From positions 1-64,000 of the forward strand of contig NZ_JAIXPP010000003.1 of assembly GCF_027486195.1 (NCBI RefSeq): DNA of 64,000 nucleotides, given 5' to 3'. The DNA comes from Novosphingobium sp. (GTDB lineage: Bacteria; Pseudomonadota; Alphaproteobacteria; Sphingomonadales; Sphingomonadaceae). Under the pieces are notes generated by a model. It worked only from the letters and a program-made list of their open reading frames with translations. It was not told the DNA's origin and ran no database searches. Of this stretch, positions 50,632 through 60,046 are shown in pieces; position 1 is the first letter of the stretch, and every line of letters begins with the position of its first letter. The position numbers were made by a program, and so were the translations under genes.

Positions 50632-51117
50632 TCAATCATGCGGATCGCGCACTGTCTCCATCGCGACGAAGGTTGAGGTGTTCGCCACATGCGGCAGGCT
50701 CGATATCTTCTCGCCCAGCACCTCGCGGTAACGGCGGATATCGGCGGTGCGCACCTTGAGCAGATAGTCGAAGCTCGACGCGATCATGTGGCATTCCTCG
50801 ATCTCGGGAATGCGCAGCACCGCCAGCCGGAACGCCTCCAGCGCCGCCTCGCGCGTGTCGGAAAGCTTCACTTCGGTGAAGGCGACATGGTCCATCCCCA
50901 GCTTGCGCGGATCGAGGATCGCCCGAAAGCCGCGGATGTAGCCCTCCGCCACCAGCCGCTTGAGCCGCGCCTGAGTCGGCGATTTGGAAAGGCCGATGCG
51001 CTGCGCCAGCTCCGTGATCGGCAGCCGCCCATCCACCGCCAGAATGTCGAGGATGGCGCGGTCAAACCGGTCCAACTGCCCGCCATTCGCTCCATCTGTA
51101 TCCATATCGCCCGCCAT
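50632..51117 (-). CDS. Lrp/AsnC family regulator, probable activator of putA
   Basis: A 161-residue feast/famine regulator. The N-terminal helix-turn-helix reads DRFDRAILDILAVDGRLPI and LAQRIGLSKSPTQARLKRLVAEG. The C-terminal RAM domain (about 85-150) has KVRTADIRRYREVLGEKISSLPHV. It is divergent from the putA gene, the arrangement of PutR, the proline-responsive activator of putA in alphaproteobacteria. The start is ATG 51117 or 51105. Activation of the divergent putA with proline as effector is established for such pairs and inferred here. The shared promoter is only about 80 bases. Confidence 0.9.
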   Translation of the reverse strand: MAGDMDTDGANGGQLDRFDRAILDILAVDGRLPITELAQRIGLSKSPTQARLKRLVAEGYIRGFRAILDPRKLGMDHVAFTEVKLSDTREAALEAFRLAVLRIPEIEECHMIASSFDYLLKVRTADIRRYREVLGEKISSLPHVANTSTFVAMETVRDPHD

Positions 51118-51200
51118 ATCTGCAAACTTAGGGCGATGTGGGCACCATCACAACTCAAATAGGGAAAAAGGCCTTCAAGGAATCGCGTATTCTGCACCCC

Positions 51201-54200
51201 ATGAACGCGCTCCCCCTCTTCGCCCCCCGCCTATCGCCCAAAACCGCGCTGCGCAGCGCGATCACCGCCGCAACGCGCATTCCGGAGCCCGATGCGGTGC
51301 GCCCCCTGCTCGCCGCCGCCACGCTCCCCGCAGCGGACCGCGCCGCCATTGCGCAGACCGCCCGCACCCTCATCGAACGCCTTCGCGCCAAGGCCCGCCC
51401 CGGCGGGGTGCAGGCGCTGGTGCAGGAATTCGCGCTCTCCAGCCACGAAGGCGTCGCGCTGATGTGCCTCGCCGAAGCGCTGCTGCGCATCCCCGATGAT
51501 GCCACCCGCGACGCGCTGATCCGCGACAAGCTCGCCACCGGCAACTGGGCCGCGCACCTCGGCGGTGACAAGCCGCTCTTCGTCAACGCCGCCACCTGGG
51601 GCCTCGTCATCACCGGCAAGCTCGCGGCAAGCGTCGATGCCACCGGCCTCGGCCAGGCGCTCACTCGCATGGTCCACCGTCTGGGCGAGCCGGTCATCCG
51701 CCGCGGCGTCGATGTCGCCATGCGCATGATGGGCGAACAGTTCGTGATGGGCGAAACAATCGAGGACGCGCTCACCCGCGCCCGCCGCCGCGAGGCGCAA
51801 GGCTTTGCCTTCAGCTACGACATGCTGGGCGAAGCCGCCGCCACAGCCGAGGACGCCGCGCGCTACTTCGAATCCTATACAGCTGCGATCCACGCCATCG
51901 GTGCCGCCAGCGCCGGGCGCGGCATCCTCTCCGGCCCCGGCATCTCGATCAAGCTCTCCGCACTCCACCCCCGCTATGCCCGCGCGCAGGCGCACCGCGT
52001 CATGGCCGAACTCGCCCCCCGCGTGCTCGCCCTCGCCGAGCTCGCCAAAAACTACGACATCGGCTTCAATATCGACGCCGAGGAGACCGACCGTCTCGAG
52101 CTCTCGCTCGACATTCTCGAAGGGCTTGCCCACGAAGACAGCCTCGCGGGCTGGAACGGCCTCGGCTTCGTCATCCAAGCTTATCAGAAGCGCTGCCCCA
52201 TGGTGATCGACTGGATCGTCGATCTCGCCCGCGCCAGCCAGCGCCGCATCATGGTCCGCCTTGTCAAAGGGGCGTATTGGGATGCCGAGATCAAGCGCGC
52301 GCAGGAAGCCGGCCTCAGCGAGTTCCCGGTCTACACCCGCAAGGTCCACACCGATCTCGCCTATCAGGCCTGCGCGCAAAAGCTCCTCGCCGCGCGCGAT
52401 GCCGTGTTCCCGCAGTTCGCCACGCACAACGCGCAAACGCTCGCCAGCGTACTCCACCTCGCCGGACCGGACTTCACACTCGGCGACTACGAGTTCCAGT
52501 GCCTCCACGGCATGGGCGAACCGCTCTACGAAGAGGTCGTCGGCCCCGAAAAGCTCGCCCGCCCCTGCCGCGTCTATGCCCCCGTCGGCACGCACGAGAC
52601 GCTGCTCGCCTATCTCGTTCGCCGCCTCCTCGAAAACGGCGCGAACTCTTCCTTCGTCAACCGCATCGCCGATCCTGACGTGCCCGTCGAAGCCCTGATC
52701 GAAGACCCCGCCGCCGTGGTCGCCGCCGAACCCCAGCCCGGCGCGCCGCATGGTGCCATCGCGCTCCCGCAGGCCCTTTTCGCCGACCGCCAGAACGCCA
52801 AGGGCCTCGATCTCGCCGACGAACCCACCCTTGCCGCGCTCGCCGAAGCCCTGATCGCCAGTGCCGCGCAAAACCACCGCGCCGGCGATCCCGCCCGCCC
52901 CGCGCAAGTCGTGCTGAACCCCGCCGACCACCGCGACATCGTCGGCCACGTCCACTCCGCAACCCCTGAAGACGCCGCCCGCGCCGCCGCCCAAGCCGCC
53001 GCATCAAGCTGGACCATCACCCCCGCCGCAACCCGCGCCGCCGCGCTCGAACGCGCCGCCGATGCGATGGAAGCAGCAGCGCTCTCCCTCATCGCGCTCC
53101 TTATCCGCGAGGCTGGCAAGAGCGCCGCCAATGCCCTCGCCGAAGTGCGCGAAGCAGTCGATTTCCTGCGCTACTACGCCGCCGAAGCCCGCCGCCTGCC
53201 CGCCGAGGCGCACTCGCTCGGCCCTGTCGTCTGCATCAGCCCGTGGAACTTCCCGCTGGCGATCTTCACCGGCCAGATCGCCGCCGCACTCGCCACCGGC
53301 AATCCGGTGCTGGCCAAGCCCGCGCCCGAAACCCCGCTCGTCGCCGCGCAGGCCGTCCGCATGCTGCACGCCGCCGGCATTCCCGCAGATGCGCTCCATT
53401 TTCTCCCCGGCGGCGGAGAGGTCGGCGCCGCCCTCGTTGCCGCGCCGGAAACGCAAGGCGTCGTCTTCACCGGCTCCACCGCCACCGCCCGCGCCATCCA
53501 GCAATCGCTCGCCGGTCGCCTGACCGCTCACGGCGCCCCCATCCCGTTCATCGCCGAAACCGGCGGGCTCAACGCCATGGTCGTCGATAGCTCCGCCCTC
53601 GCCGAACAAGTCGTGGCCGATGTCCTCGCTTCCGCGTTCGACAGCGCGGGCCAGCGCTGCTCTGCCTTGCGCCTGCTTTGCCTGCAGGAGGATATCGCAG
53701 ACCGCACCCTCACCATGCTGAAAGCGGCGATGGCCGAACTCGCGGTCGGCAACCCCGCAGCCCTCGCCACCGATGTCGGCCCGGTCATCTCCGAGCGCGC
53801 CCGCGCCGGCATCGCCGCACATGTCACCGCCATGCGCGCCGCCGGTTTCCCGATCACCGAAATGCCCCTCGCCCCCGAAACGGCAGAAGGCACCTTCATC
53901 GCCCCCACGCTGATCGAACTGGCGGGTCCGCGCGATCTCAAGGCCGAAGTCTTCGGCCCCGTCCTCCACGTCGTCCGCTTCCGCGCCGAGGACATGGACA
54001 GCCTCATCGAGGCCATCAACGCCTCGGGCTACGGCCTCACCTTCGGTCTCCACACTCGCATCGATCAGACCGTCGAGTGCGTGACGAACCGCATCCACGC
54101 GGGCAACCTCTACGTAAACCGCAACATGATCGGCGCGGTCGTTGGCGTGCAGCCCTTCGGCGGACGCGGCCTTTCGGGCACCGGCCCCAAGGCGGGCGGC

Positions 54201-54818
54201 CCGCTCTATCTCACCCGCTTCGCCCCCGGCGCCTTGCCCAGCCTGCCCGCAGGCGAACGCCCCGCCGAGCCGGACACCGCCCTTGCCGCCTTCGCCCTGT
54301 GGGCCTCCGCGCAGGGCCTCGCCGCCGCCGCCAGCGCGGCATGGGACGCCGCCAAGGCCTCGCTCCTCGGCTTCACCGCAGAACTTCCCGGCCCGGTCGG
54401 CGAACGCAACGCGTACCGCCTCGCCCCGCGCGGCCGGATCGCCTGCAGCGCCGCCAGCGTCGAGGCGCTGTGGCAGCAGGTCGCCGCCGTGCTGGCAACG
54501 GGCAACACCGCGGTGATCACCGCCCCCAGCCCGATCGCAACTCGCCCCGCCGGTTTCCCGGCCGCGCTCGCCGCCCGTGTGCTGTGGGAGGAAACAGACC
54601 TCAGCCAGATCCCGGATCTCGCCGCCATGCTGATCGAAGGCTCGCCCGCGCGCATCGCCGAAGCCAGCCGCCAGCTCGCGCAGCGCGAAGGCGCCATCGT
54701 CCCCTTGCACATATCTGCTCCCGGGGGGACCCCGCTCCACCTCCTGCTCGAGGAAGTCACCCTCTCGGTCAACACCACCGCCGCCGGCGGCAACGCCAGC
54801 CTGATGGCCCTCGCCTAG
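51201..54818 (+). CDS. putA: Bifunctional proline dehydrogenase/glutamate semialdehyde dehydrogenase
   Basis: A 1205-residue bifunctional enzyme. The proline dehydrogenase barrel (about 60-480) shows IKLSALHPRYARAQAHR, NIDAEETDRLELSLDI, RIMVRLVKGAYWDAEIKRAQ and FQCLHGMGEPLYEEVVG (FAD site). The P5C dehydrogenase part (about 520-1010) has SPWNFPLAIFTGQIAAALATGNPVLAKPA, the catalytic Glu in FIAETGG and Cys in FDSAGQRCSALR, and a short C-terminal domain follows. It oxidises proline to glutamate at the membrane. The N-terminal ribbon-helix-helix repressor domain of E. coli PutA is absent, in keeping with control by PutR. ATG 51201 is used; an in-frame GTG at 51138 is less likely. Confidence 0.96.
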   Translation: MNALPLFAPRLSPKTALRSAITAATRIPEPDAVRPLLAAATLPAADRAAIAQTARTLIERLRAKARPGGVQALVQEFALSSHEGVALMCLAEALLRIPDDATRDALIRDKLATGNWAAHLGGDKPLFVNAATWGLVITGKLAASVDATGLGQALTRMVHRLGEPVIRRGVDVAMRMMGEQFVMGETIEDALTRARRREAQGFAFSYDMLGEAAATAEDAARYFESYTAAIHAIGAASAGRGILSGPGISIKLSALHPRYARAQAHRVMAELAPRVLALAELAKNYDIGFNIDAEETDRLELSLDILEGLAHEDSLAGWNGLGFVIQAYQKRCPMVIDWIVDLARASQRRIMVRLVKGAYWDAEIKRAQEAGLSEFPVYTRKVHTDLAYQACAQKLLAARDAVFPQFATHNAQTLASVLHLAGPDFTLGDYEFQCLHGMGEPLYEEVVGPEKLARPCRVYAPVGTHETLLAYLVRRLLENGANSSFVNRIADPDVPVEALIEDPAAVVAAEPQPGAPHGAIALPQALFADRQNAKGLDLADEPTLAALAEALIASAAQNHRAGDPARPAQVVLNPADHRDIVGHVHSATPEDAARAAAQAAASSWTITPAATRAAALERAADAMEAAALSLIALLIREAGKSAANALAEVREAVDFLRYYAAEARRLPAEAHSLGPVVCISPWNFPLAIFTGQIAAALATGNPVLAKPAPETPLVAAQAVRMLHAAGIPADALHFLPGGGEVGAALVAAPETQGVVFTGSTATARAIQQSLAGRLTAHGAPIPFIAETGGLNAMVVDSSALAEQVVADVLASAFDSAGQRCSALRLLCLQEDIADRTLTMLKAAMAELAVGNPAALATDVGPVISERARAGIAAHVTAMRAAGFPITEMPLAPETAEGTFIAPTLIELAGPRDLKAEVFGPVLHVVRFRAEDMDSLIEAINASGYGLTFGLHTRIDQTVECVTNRIHAGNLYVNRNMIGAVVGVQPFGGRGLSGTGPKAGGPLYLTRFAPGALPSLPAGERPAEPDTALAAFALWASAQGLAAAASAAWDAAKASLLGFTAELPGPVGERNAYRLAPRGRIACSAASVEALWQQVAAVLATGNTAVITAPSPIATRPAGFPAALAARVLWEETDLSQIPDLAAMLIEGSPARIAEASRQLAQREGAIVPLHISAPGGTPLHLLLEEVTLSVNTTAAGGNASLMALA

Positions 54819-54898
54819 CGGGATTGCACCGCAAGCTTCGGAGGGCATCGTCACGCCCTGCCCGCTATCCCGCTGCTAACCCCGGCAGGAGCCCCCAG

Positions 54899-56017
54899 AT
54901 GTCCTTGGCAATTCCCTCCCCCGCACGCTACGGCCAGCCCGTGGCAAGCCCCGAAGCCCTTGACGAAGCCCGCTGGCACCATGTCACTGCGCGCGCAAAG
55001 GCGGCGGACGGCACTTTCGTCTATGCCGTCAAGACCACCGGCGTCTATTGCCGCCCCTCCTGCCCTTCGCGCCTCGCCAAGCGCGAGAACGTGCGCTTCT
55101 TCGCCGCCCCGGCCGAGGCTGAAGCCGCCGGTTTCCGCGCCTGCCGCCGCTGCCACCCCGCCGCAGCGCAGGAACCTGCCGCCGCGCTGATGCAGGCCAT
55201 GGCCCGCTACATTGCCGATCATGCGGAGGATGCGCTCCCCCTCGCCCACCTTGCCGATCAGGCCGGGATGAGCCCCAGCCATTTCCAGCGCGCGTTCAAG
55301 GCCGCGCTCGGCGTCTCCCCGCGCGAATATCAGGCCGCCCGCCGCCTCGCCCGCTTCAAGCTGGCCTTGCGCGAAGGCGAAGGGGTACTCGAAGCTGGCC
55401 TCGATGCGGGCTTCGGCTCGACCAGCCGCATCTATGACATGGCCGACGGCAGCCTCGGCATGACCCCGAGCGCCTACCGCGCGGGCGGCGCGGGCGAGCA
55501 TATCGTCCATGCCACCCGCGAAACCATGCTCGGCCCGCTGATGATGGCCGCCACCCGGCGCGGCGTCTGCTTCGTCCAGTTCGGCGAAAGCGCAGAAGCA
55601 CTGCTTGCCCAGCTCGCCGCCGAGTTTCCCAAGGCTGCACTGCTCCCCGCCGCGCTGGCGGCGGCAGCCCCGCTGGATGACTGGATGGCCGCGCTCGCCG
55701 CCCATTTCGAACAGGCTGCCCCCCGCCCCGATCTCCCGCTCGATCTGCGCGGCACCGCCTTCCAGATCCGCGTCTGGCGCTTCCTCCTCTCGGTGAAGCC
55801 GGGCGATGTGGTGAGCTACTCCGAAGTCGCCGCCGGCGCCGAAAGGCCGCGTGCCGTCCGCGCCGCCGCCAGCGCCTGCGCAGCGAACCGCATCGCGCTC
55901 CTCATCCCCTGCCACCGCGCCTTGCGCGCGGACGGCAGCCTCGGTGGCTACCGCTGGGGGCTCGAACGCAAGCGCGCCCTGCTCGATGCGGAGCGGCGCG
56001 AGCGGGCCGGCACCTAA
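54899..56017 (+). CDS. ada: Ada-type methyltransferase and DNA repair regulator
   Basis: A 372-residue Ada. The N-terminal domain has the four zinc Cys (51, 55, 82, 85; YCRPSCPSRL and ACRRC), of which one accepts methyl from phosphotriesters. The central AraC-like helix-turn-helix (about 100-190) includes LADQAGMSPSHFQRAFKA. The C-terminal methyltransferase has Cys338 in LLIPCHRALRADGSLGGYRWGLERK and the typical RAVRAAASACAANR. ATG 54899 has AGGAG at 54886-54890. It removes alkyl groups from O6-guanine and activates alkylation-repair genes. It is in the same orientation as putA, 80 bases downstream, but likely separately transcribed. Confidence 0.95.
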   Translation: MSLAIPSPARYGQPVASPEALDEARWHHVTARAKAADGTFVYAVKTTGVYCRPSCPSRLAKRENVRFFAAPAEAEAAGFRACRRCHPAAAQEPAAALMQAMARYIADHAEDALPLAHLADQAGMSPSHFQRAFKAALGVSPREYQAARRLARFKLALREGEGVLEAGLDAGFGSTSRIYDMADGSLGMTPSAYRAGGAGEHIVHATRETMLGPLMMAATRRGVCFVQFGESAEALLAQLAAEFPKAALLPAALAAAAPLDDWMAALAAHFEQAAPRPDLPLDLRGTAFQIRVWRFLLSVKPGDVVSYSEVAAGAERPRAVRAAASACAANRIALLIPCHRALRADGSLGGYRWGLERKRALLDAERRERAGT

Positions 56018-56028
56018 CCGCCCAGAAC

Positions 56029-56517
56029 CTAACCGCCCAGCCGCGTCACGATATACCGCGCCGCCTCGCGCACATCGGTCCAGGTCTGCGCGAAATCTTC
56101 GGCGCTCCCGCCGAAGGGATCGATCACCGCCGTCCCCTCGCGCCCCGGCACCATGTCCATCAGCAGGCTCAGCCGCGCCGTGGATCGGCCGAGCAGCCCG
56201 CCCGGCTCGATCCGCCGCAAATCGCGCAGGTTCTGCTGATCCAACGCAAAGATATAGCCGAAGCGCTGGAAATCCTCGCGGCGCACCTGCCGCGCGCGGT
56301 AGCCTGTAATGTCGATCCCGTGGCGCGCCGCTTCGGTGATCGCGCCGTGGTCGGGCGGCTCACCCGCATGCCATCCGCCGGTCCCGGCAGAATCGATGGT
56401 GATCGCCAGCCCCGCCGCAACCGCCTCGGCGCGCAGCGCGGCCTCGGCCAGCGGAGAGCGGCAGATATTACCCAGGCATACGAACAGAACCGACGGCTGG
56501 CTCACAAGCTGCCCCAT
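56029..56517 (-). CDS. Low molecular weight protein tyrosine phosphatase
   Basis: A 162-residue phosphatase. The signature P-loop is VLFVCLGNICRSP, with catalytic Cys14 and Arg20 and the Ser in ICRSPLAEAALR. The general-acid Asp lies in VIDPFGGSAEDF. DSAGTGGWHAGEPPD is the second conserved block. It dephosphorylates tyrosine phosphates; in bacteria such enzymes often serve exopolysaccharide kinases. Its start lies 3 bases from the malonyltransferase stop at 56521, so the two are probably in one transcript. Confidence 0.93.
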   Translation of the reverse strand: MGQLVSQPSVLFVCLGNICRSPLAEAALRAEAVAAGLAITIDSAGTGGWHAGEPPDHGAITEAARHGIDITGYRARQVRREDFQRFGYIFALDQQNLRDLRRIEPGGLLGRSTARLSLLMDMVPGREGTAVIDPFGGSAEDFAQTWTDVREAARYIVTRLGG

Positions 56518-56520
56518 AGC

Positions 56521-57564
56521 TCAGATGGTGATGAGCCGCCGCTGGGCTTCCCGGCCCATTGCGACGAGAAACGGATCCTCTTCCTGCCTAAGGGAAAACA
56601 CGTATTTGCTGTCAATGTCCAGCCATCGCTGCGCAATCATGGTTTGCCCGATGGCGCCACCCAGCGTTTCCCCCGGTCCCAGCAGCACCACGCGGTCGGG
56701 CGCGAACTCCCTCAGCGCCACCGTCATCGCCGCAGTAAAATCGTAAGGCGCGAGGATCTGGTGCCCGAAAGTATAGTCCCACAGCTCTTGCGGGTCGGTC
56801 TCGAAGCGCCGCCACACCTTACCGCGCCCGTCGATCAGCGGCACTTGCGGCGCGCCAAACCACGCCGCCGGCAGCGAAGCGCGCGCCGCATCGGCGCTCG
56901 CCTGCATCAGGGGGGTGTGAAACGGCCCATGCCCCGGCAGCCGCAGCGGCGGGCGCGGCAGCGGCGGCAATTGCGCATTCAGCGCATCGAGCGCCGCTTC
57001 CGGCCCCGCCACTACCAGCATTCCGCCCAACCGGATCGAAGGCAGCACGCCCACACGCGCGCAGGCCGCCTCGACCGCGCGCTCGGTTGCCGGGTCGACG
57101 CGCCAGTCCTCGCCCGCCATCACGATCACCGCCTGCCCGCCGCTCTCGTGCTTCTGCGAATTCAGCCCCATCGCATCGGCAATGGCAAACCCGTGCTCGC
57201 ACGATACCGCGCCCGCGCAGGCCAGCGCGGTATACCAGCCCATCGAATTGCCGGTGACGGCAAGAACCTCGAACCGCTCGCGGTCGAGCGCCAGGAAATC
57301 CAGATAGGCACAGGCATGGATCAGCGGCGCCGCCACATCGCCGCGCGGGTGCAGCTTGGGATCAAACTTCGCCGCCCCATCCAGCGCCGTCAGCGCAGGC
57401 TTGCCCGCCGCGTCCCGCACAGCATCGAAATGCGCCAGCCACGGTGATCCCGCATGATGCCGCGCCAGATAGCCCAGCTCGGGCGCATTATACGTCCCCC
57501 GCCCCGGGCAGACGACAACGACGGTTTCCTTCCGACCCTCAACAACCACGCGCAAGGTCTCCAC
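56521..57564 (-). CDS. ACP S-malonyltransferase-like protein
   Basis: A 347-residue FabD-fold protein. It opens ETVVVVCPGRGTYNAPELGYLARHH and carries the nucleophile elbow AVTGNSMGWYTALACAGA (GxSxG with Ser). Near the middle is PGHGPFHTPLMQ, supplying the active-site His. It is somewhat longer than E. coli FabD (309), and the elbow is GNSMG in place of GHSLG, so it may be a malonyl/acyl transferase of a specialised kind. The usual FabD is expected in a fatty acid synthesis cluster elsewhere. The GTG start at 57564 has no ATG alternative. A REP pair lies upstream. Confidence 0.82.
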   Translation of the reverse strand: METLRVVVEGRKETVVVVCPGRGTYNAPELGYLARHHAGSPWLAHFDAVRDAAGKPALTALDGAAKFDPKLHPRGDVAAPLIHACAYLDFLALDRERFEVLAVTGNSMGWYTALACAGAVSCEHGFAIADAMGLNSQKHESGGQAVIVMAGEDWRVDPATERAVEAACARVGVLPSIRLGGMLVVAGPEAALDALNAQLPPLPRPPLRLPGHGPFHTPLMQASADAARASLPAAWFGAPQVPLIDGRGKVWRRFETDPQELWDYTFGHQILAPYDFTAAMTVALREFAPDRVVLLGPGETLGGAIGQTMIAQRWLDIDSKYVFSLRQEEDPFLVAMGREAQRRLITI

Positions 57565-57572
57565 TCAAAACC

Positions 57573-57676
57573 GCGTCACCCTGAACTTGTTTCAGGGTCC
57601 ATCCCTCAGCCAGCGCAGAGCCTGCGGGTTCAGCGCAAGGCAGCACCATGGAGGCTGAAACAAGTTCAGCATGACG
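57573..57676. repeat. Pair of inverted REP-like elements (BIME-like)
   Basis: The first element (57577-57598) has arms ACCCTGAA and TTCAGGGT; the second (57653-57676) is an inverted copy with GGCTGAAACAAGTTCAGC. The family is that of 42372-42393. It fills the gap between the malonyltransferase start and the E1 gene stop. Confidence 0.72.
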
Positions 57677-57699
57677 AGTGAAAGTGGCGATGTCCCTTG

Positions 57700-59898
57700 T
57701 CACTGCCTGACCATCTCCAGCGCCTTGGCCACAATCCCGTCGCGGCTCGGCAGCGTATGCGTCGCCGCGCGCGCCAGCGGGATGAAGCTGTCCGTCGCCG
57801 CCAGCACGCCCAACGCCTTGTCCGGCGCCCTCAAGGCCATCAGCGCCAGCAACGCCTCGCTCTGCGAACCCGTCTCGCGGCACTCGTCGACCACCAGCAC
57901 CCGCCCGCACGGCGCGACAGCCTCCAGCAGCGCGTCCTCGGCCAGTGGCGCAATCCAGCGCAGATCGATCACCCGCACCACCACGCCCTGCTCGGCCAAC
58001 AGCTTCTGCGCCTGCAAGGAAAGATAGACCCCGTTGCCATAAGTCACGATGGCAAGGTCCGTCCCCTCCCCATGCACCCCGATCTCGCCCACCCGGATCT
58101 CGCTCACCCCGGGCGCTTCGTAAACCGAAGTCCACAGCCCATCGCCCTCGGCATGCAGATCGCGCGTCATGTAGAGCGCAATCGGCTCGACGAAGATCAC
58201 CACCCGCTGCTCTTCATGCGCCAGCCGCACGCATTCGCGCAGCATCAGCACCGCATCGCGGCCGCTCGAAGGCACCGCGATCACCAGCCCCGGAATATCG
58301 CGGAACACCGCCAAGCTGTTGTCGTTGTGGAAGTGCCCGCCAAAGCCCTTCTGATAAGGCAGCCCGGCAATCCGCACGACCATCGGGTTGGTATATTGCC
58401 CATTGGAAAAGAACGACAAAGTCGCCGCTTCGCCGCGGATCTGGTCCTCGGCATTGTGCACGTACGCCAGGAACTGGATCTCCGGCAGCGGCAGCAGCCC
58501 GTTGTGCGCCGCGCCGATGGCCAGCCCCAGAATGGCCTGCTCATCCAGCAGCGTATTGATCACCCGCGCCGAGCCAAACCGCGCGTGCAGCCGCGCCGTC
58601 GCATTATAGACGCCGCCCTTGGGCCCGACATCCTCGCCGCAGACAATCGCGTTCGGGTATTGCAGCAGAATATCCGCCATTCCCCACGAAATCAGCCGCG
58701 CCATATGCTGCGGCTTTTCCATCGCCGCCGCTTCGTCCGCAAACACCGGCTCCCGCGCCTCGGCGCTCGCCAGAGGTCGCTCAACCCCTTCGCGCCCCGG
58801 CGGCACGATGCTTGCCATCACCGCCGCTGCATCGGGCAGCTTGGGCCGCGCAATCGCCAGCTCCACCTGCCGCAGCAACTGCGCCTCGATCGCGTCATAG
58901 GCGCTGCGCACATCGGCGGCGCTCATCACGCCTTCCTCGATCAGCAAGGCCGCGCTGGCCAGCAGCGGATCGCGCGCATTGTCCGCCGCGATATCCGCCT
59001 TCGACATATAGACCTGCTGCACATCGTTCCCGGCATGGCCATAGAGCCGCACCGTCTTCATGTGCAGGAACACGGGCTTGCGATACCGCCGCGCATAATC
59101 GACCGCCTCGCTCGCCCCGCGCCACGCGTCCGCCAGATCGCAGCCATCGCAGGCGATGTAGTGCAGCCCCGCCCGGCCCGACCAGTTCGCCTCGACCCAC
59201 CCCTTGGGCGTGCGCGTCGAAATGCCGATGCCATTGTCCTCACACAGGAAAACAATCGGCATCGGCGTCCCCTGAAACGCCGCCCAGGCCGCCGTGTTCA
59301 GCGCACCTACCGCGGTCGAATGGTTGGCCGAAGCATCGCCGAACGAGCACAGCACCACGCCGTCCTTCGCCAGCGTTGTCTCCTCAAAGCCCATCCGCCG
59401 CGCAATCCCGATGGAAAAAGCCGCCCCCACCGCCTTGGGCAGGTGGCTCGCAATCGTGCTCGTCTGCGGCGGAATCGCCAGCCGCTTCGAACCCAGCACC
59501 TTGTGCCGCCCGCCGGAAATCGGATCATCCGCGCTCGCGGTGAAGGAAAGCAGCATGTCCCACATCGGGTTTTCGCCCGGTACGCGGTTCGCGCGGTGGA
59601 TCTGGAACGCGGCGTCGCGGTAATGCAGGAATGCTACGTCATCCACGCGCAGCGCCTCGGCCAGCGCGGCATTCCCCTCGTGCCCCGAAGAGCCGATGGT
59701 ATAGAACCCCTCGCCCCGCGCCTGCAGCTTGCGGCTCAGCCGGTCGAGTTGCCGGCTCACCATCTGGCTGTGCAGCAAGGCGGCGGCGCGCTGCGGGGAA
59801 AGCCCCACCGCGGCCAGCCCCAGATTGCTCCTGCGCTGCAAGTGCCCCGCCTCCAGCGCGGCGACAAACTGCTCATGAACCTGCTGTGCGGCGTCCAT
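57700..59898 (-). CDS. Fused alpha/beta 2-oxo acid dehydrogenase E1
   Basis: A 732-residue thiamine-diphosphate enzyme with both E1 subunits in one chain. The alpha half (about 1-345) has the ThDP motif CSFGDASANHSTAVGALNTA and PIVFLCEDNGIGIS, plus GHEGNAALAEALRVDD. The beta half (about 400-732) has the Glu region CGEDVGPKGGVYNATARLH, FGSARVINTLLDEQAILGLA and the closing FIPLARAATHTLPS. It decarboxylates branched-chain or related 2-oxo acids for an E2/E3 complex, but no E2 or E3 gene is in the window. The ATG start at 59898 follows a 148-base gap from the divergent cyclase gene. Confidence 0.88.
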   Translation of the reverse strand: MDAAQQVHEQFVAALEAGHLQRRSNLGLAAVGLSPQRAAALLHSQMVSRQLDRLSRKLQARGEGFYTIGSSGHEGNAALAEALRVDDVAFLHYRDAAFQIHRANRVPGENPMWDMLLSFTASADDPISGGRHKVLGSKRLAIPPQTSTIASHLPKAVGAAFSIGIARRMGFEETTLAKDGVVLCSFGDASANHSTAVGALNTAAWAAFQGTPMPIVFLCEDNGIGISTRTPKGWVEANWSGRAGLHYIACDGCDLADAWRGASEAVDYARRYRKPVFLHMKTVRLYGHAGNDVQQVYMSKADIAADNARDPLLASAALLIEEGVMSAADVRSAYDAIEAQLLRQVELAIARPKLPDAAAVMASIVPPGREGVERPLASAEAREPVFADEAAAMEKPQHMARLISWGMADILLQYPNAIVCGEDVGPKGGVYNATARLHARFGSARVINTLLDEQAILGLAIGAAHNGLLPLPEIQFLAYVHNAEDQIRGEAATLSFFSNGQYTNPMVVRIAGLPYQKGFGGHFHNDNSLAVFRDIPGLVIAVPSSGRDAVLMLRECVRLAHEEQRVVIFVEPIALYMTRDLHAEGDGLWTSVYEAPGVSEIRVGEIGVHGEGTDLAIVTYGNGVYLSLQAQKLLAEQGVVVRVIDLRWIAPLAEDALLEAVAPCGRVLVVDECRETGSQSEALLALMALRAPDKALGVLAATDSFIPLARAATHTLPSRDGIVAKALEMVRQ

Positions 59899-60046
59899 CA
59901 GCGCGGACCGGTTTCATTCGTGATCATCCCGCCAGCCCTAGCCAAAGCCGCGCATGCAGTCACCCCGTTGCAGGCAGGCACAGGCCCATTCGGCCCAAAA
60001 ACATCGTTAACACGGTCTTTACGTCCGCTCCGGTAAACCCCTTTGC

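Noticed and set aside
53004..54854. 616-codon minus-strand open frame opposite putA.
   Set aside because: Gly/Arg/Asp-rich low-complexity translation with no motif. It is the antisense of conserved dehydrogenase sequence in high-GC DNA.
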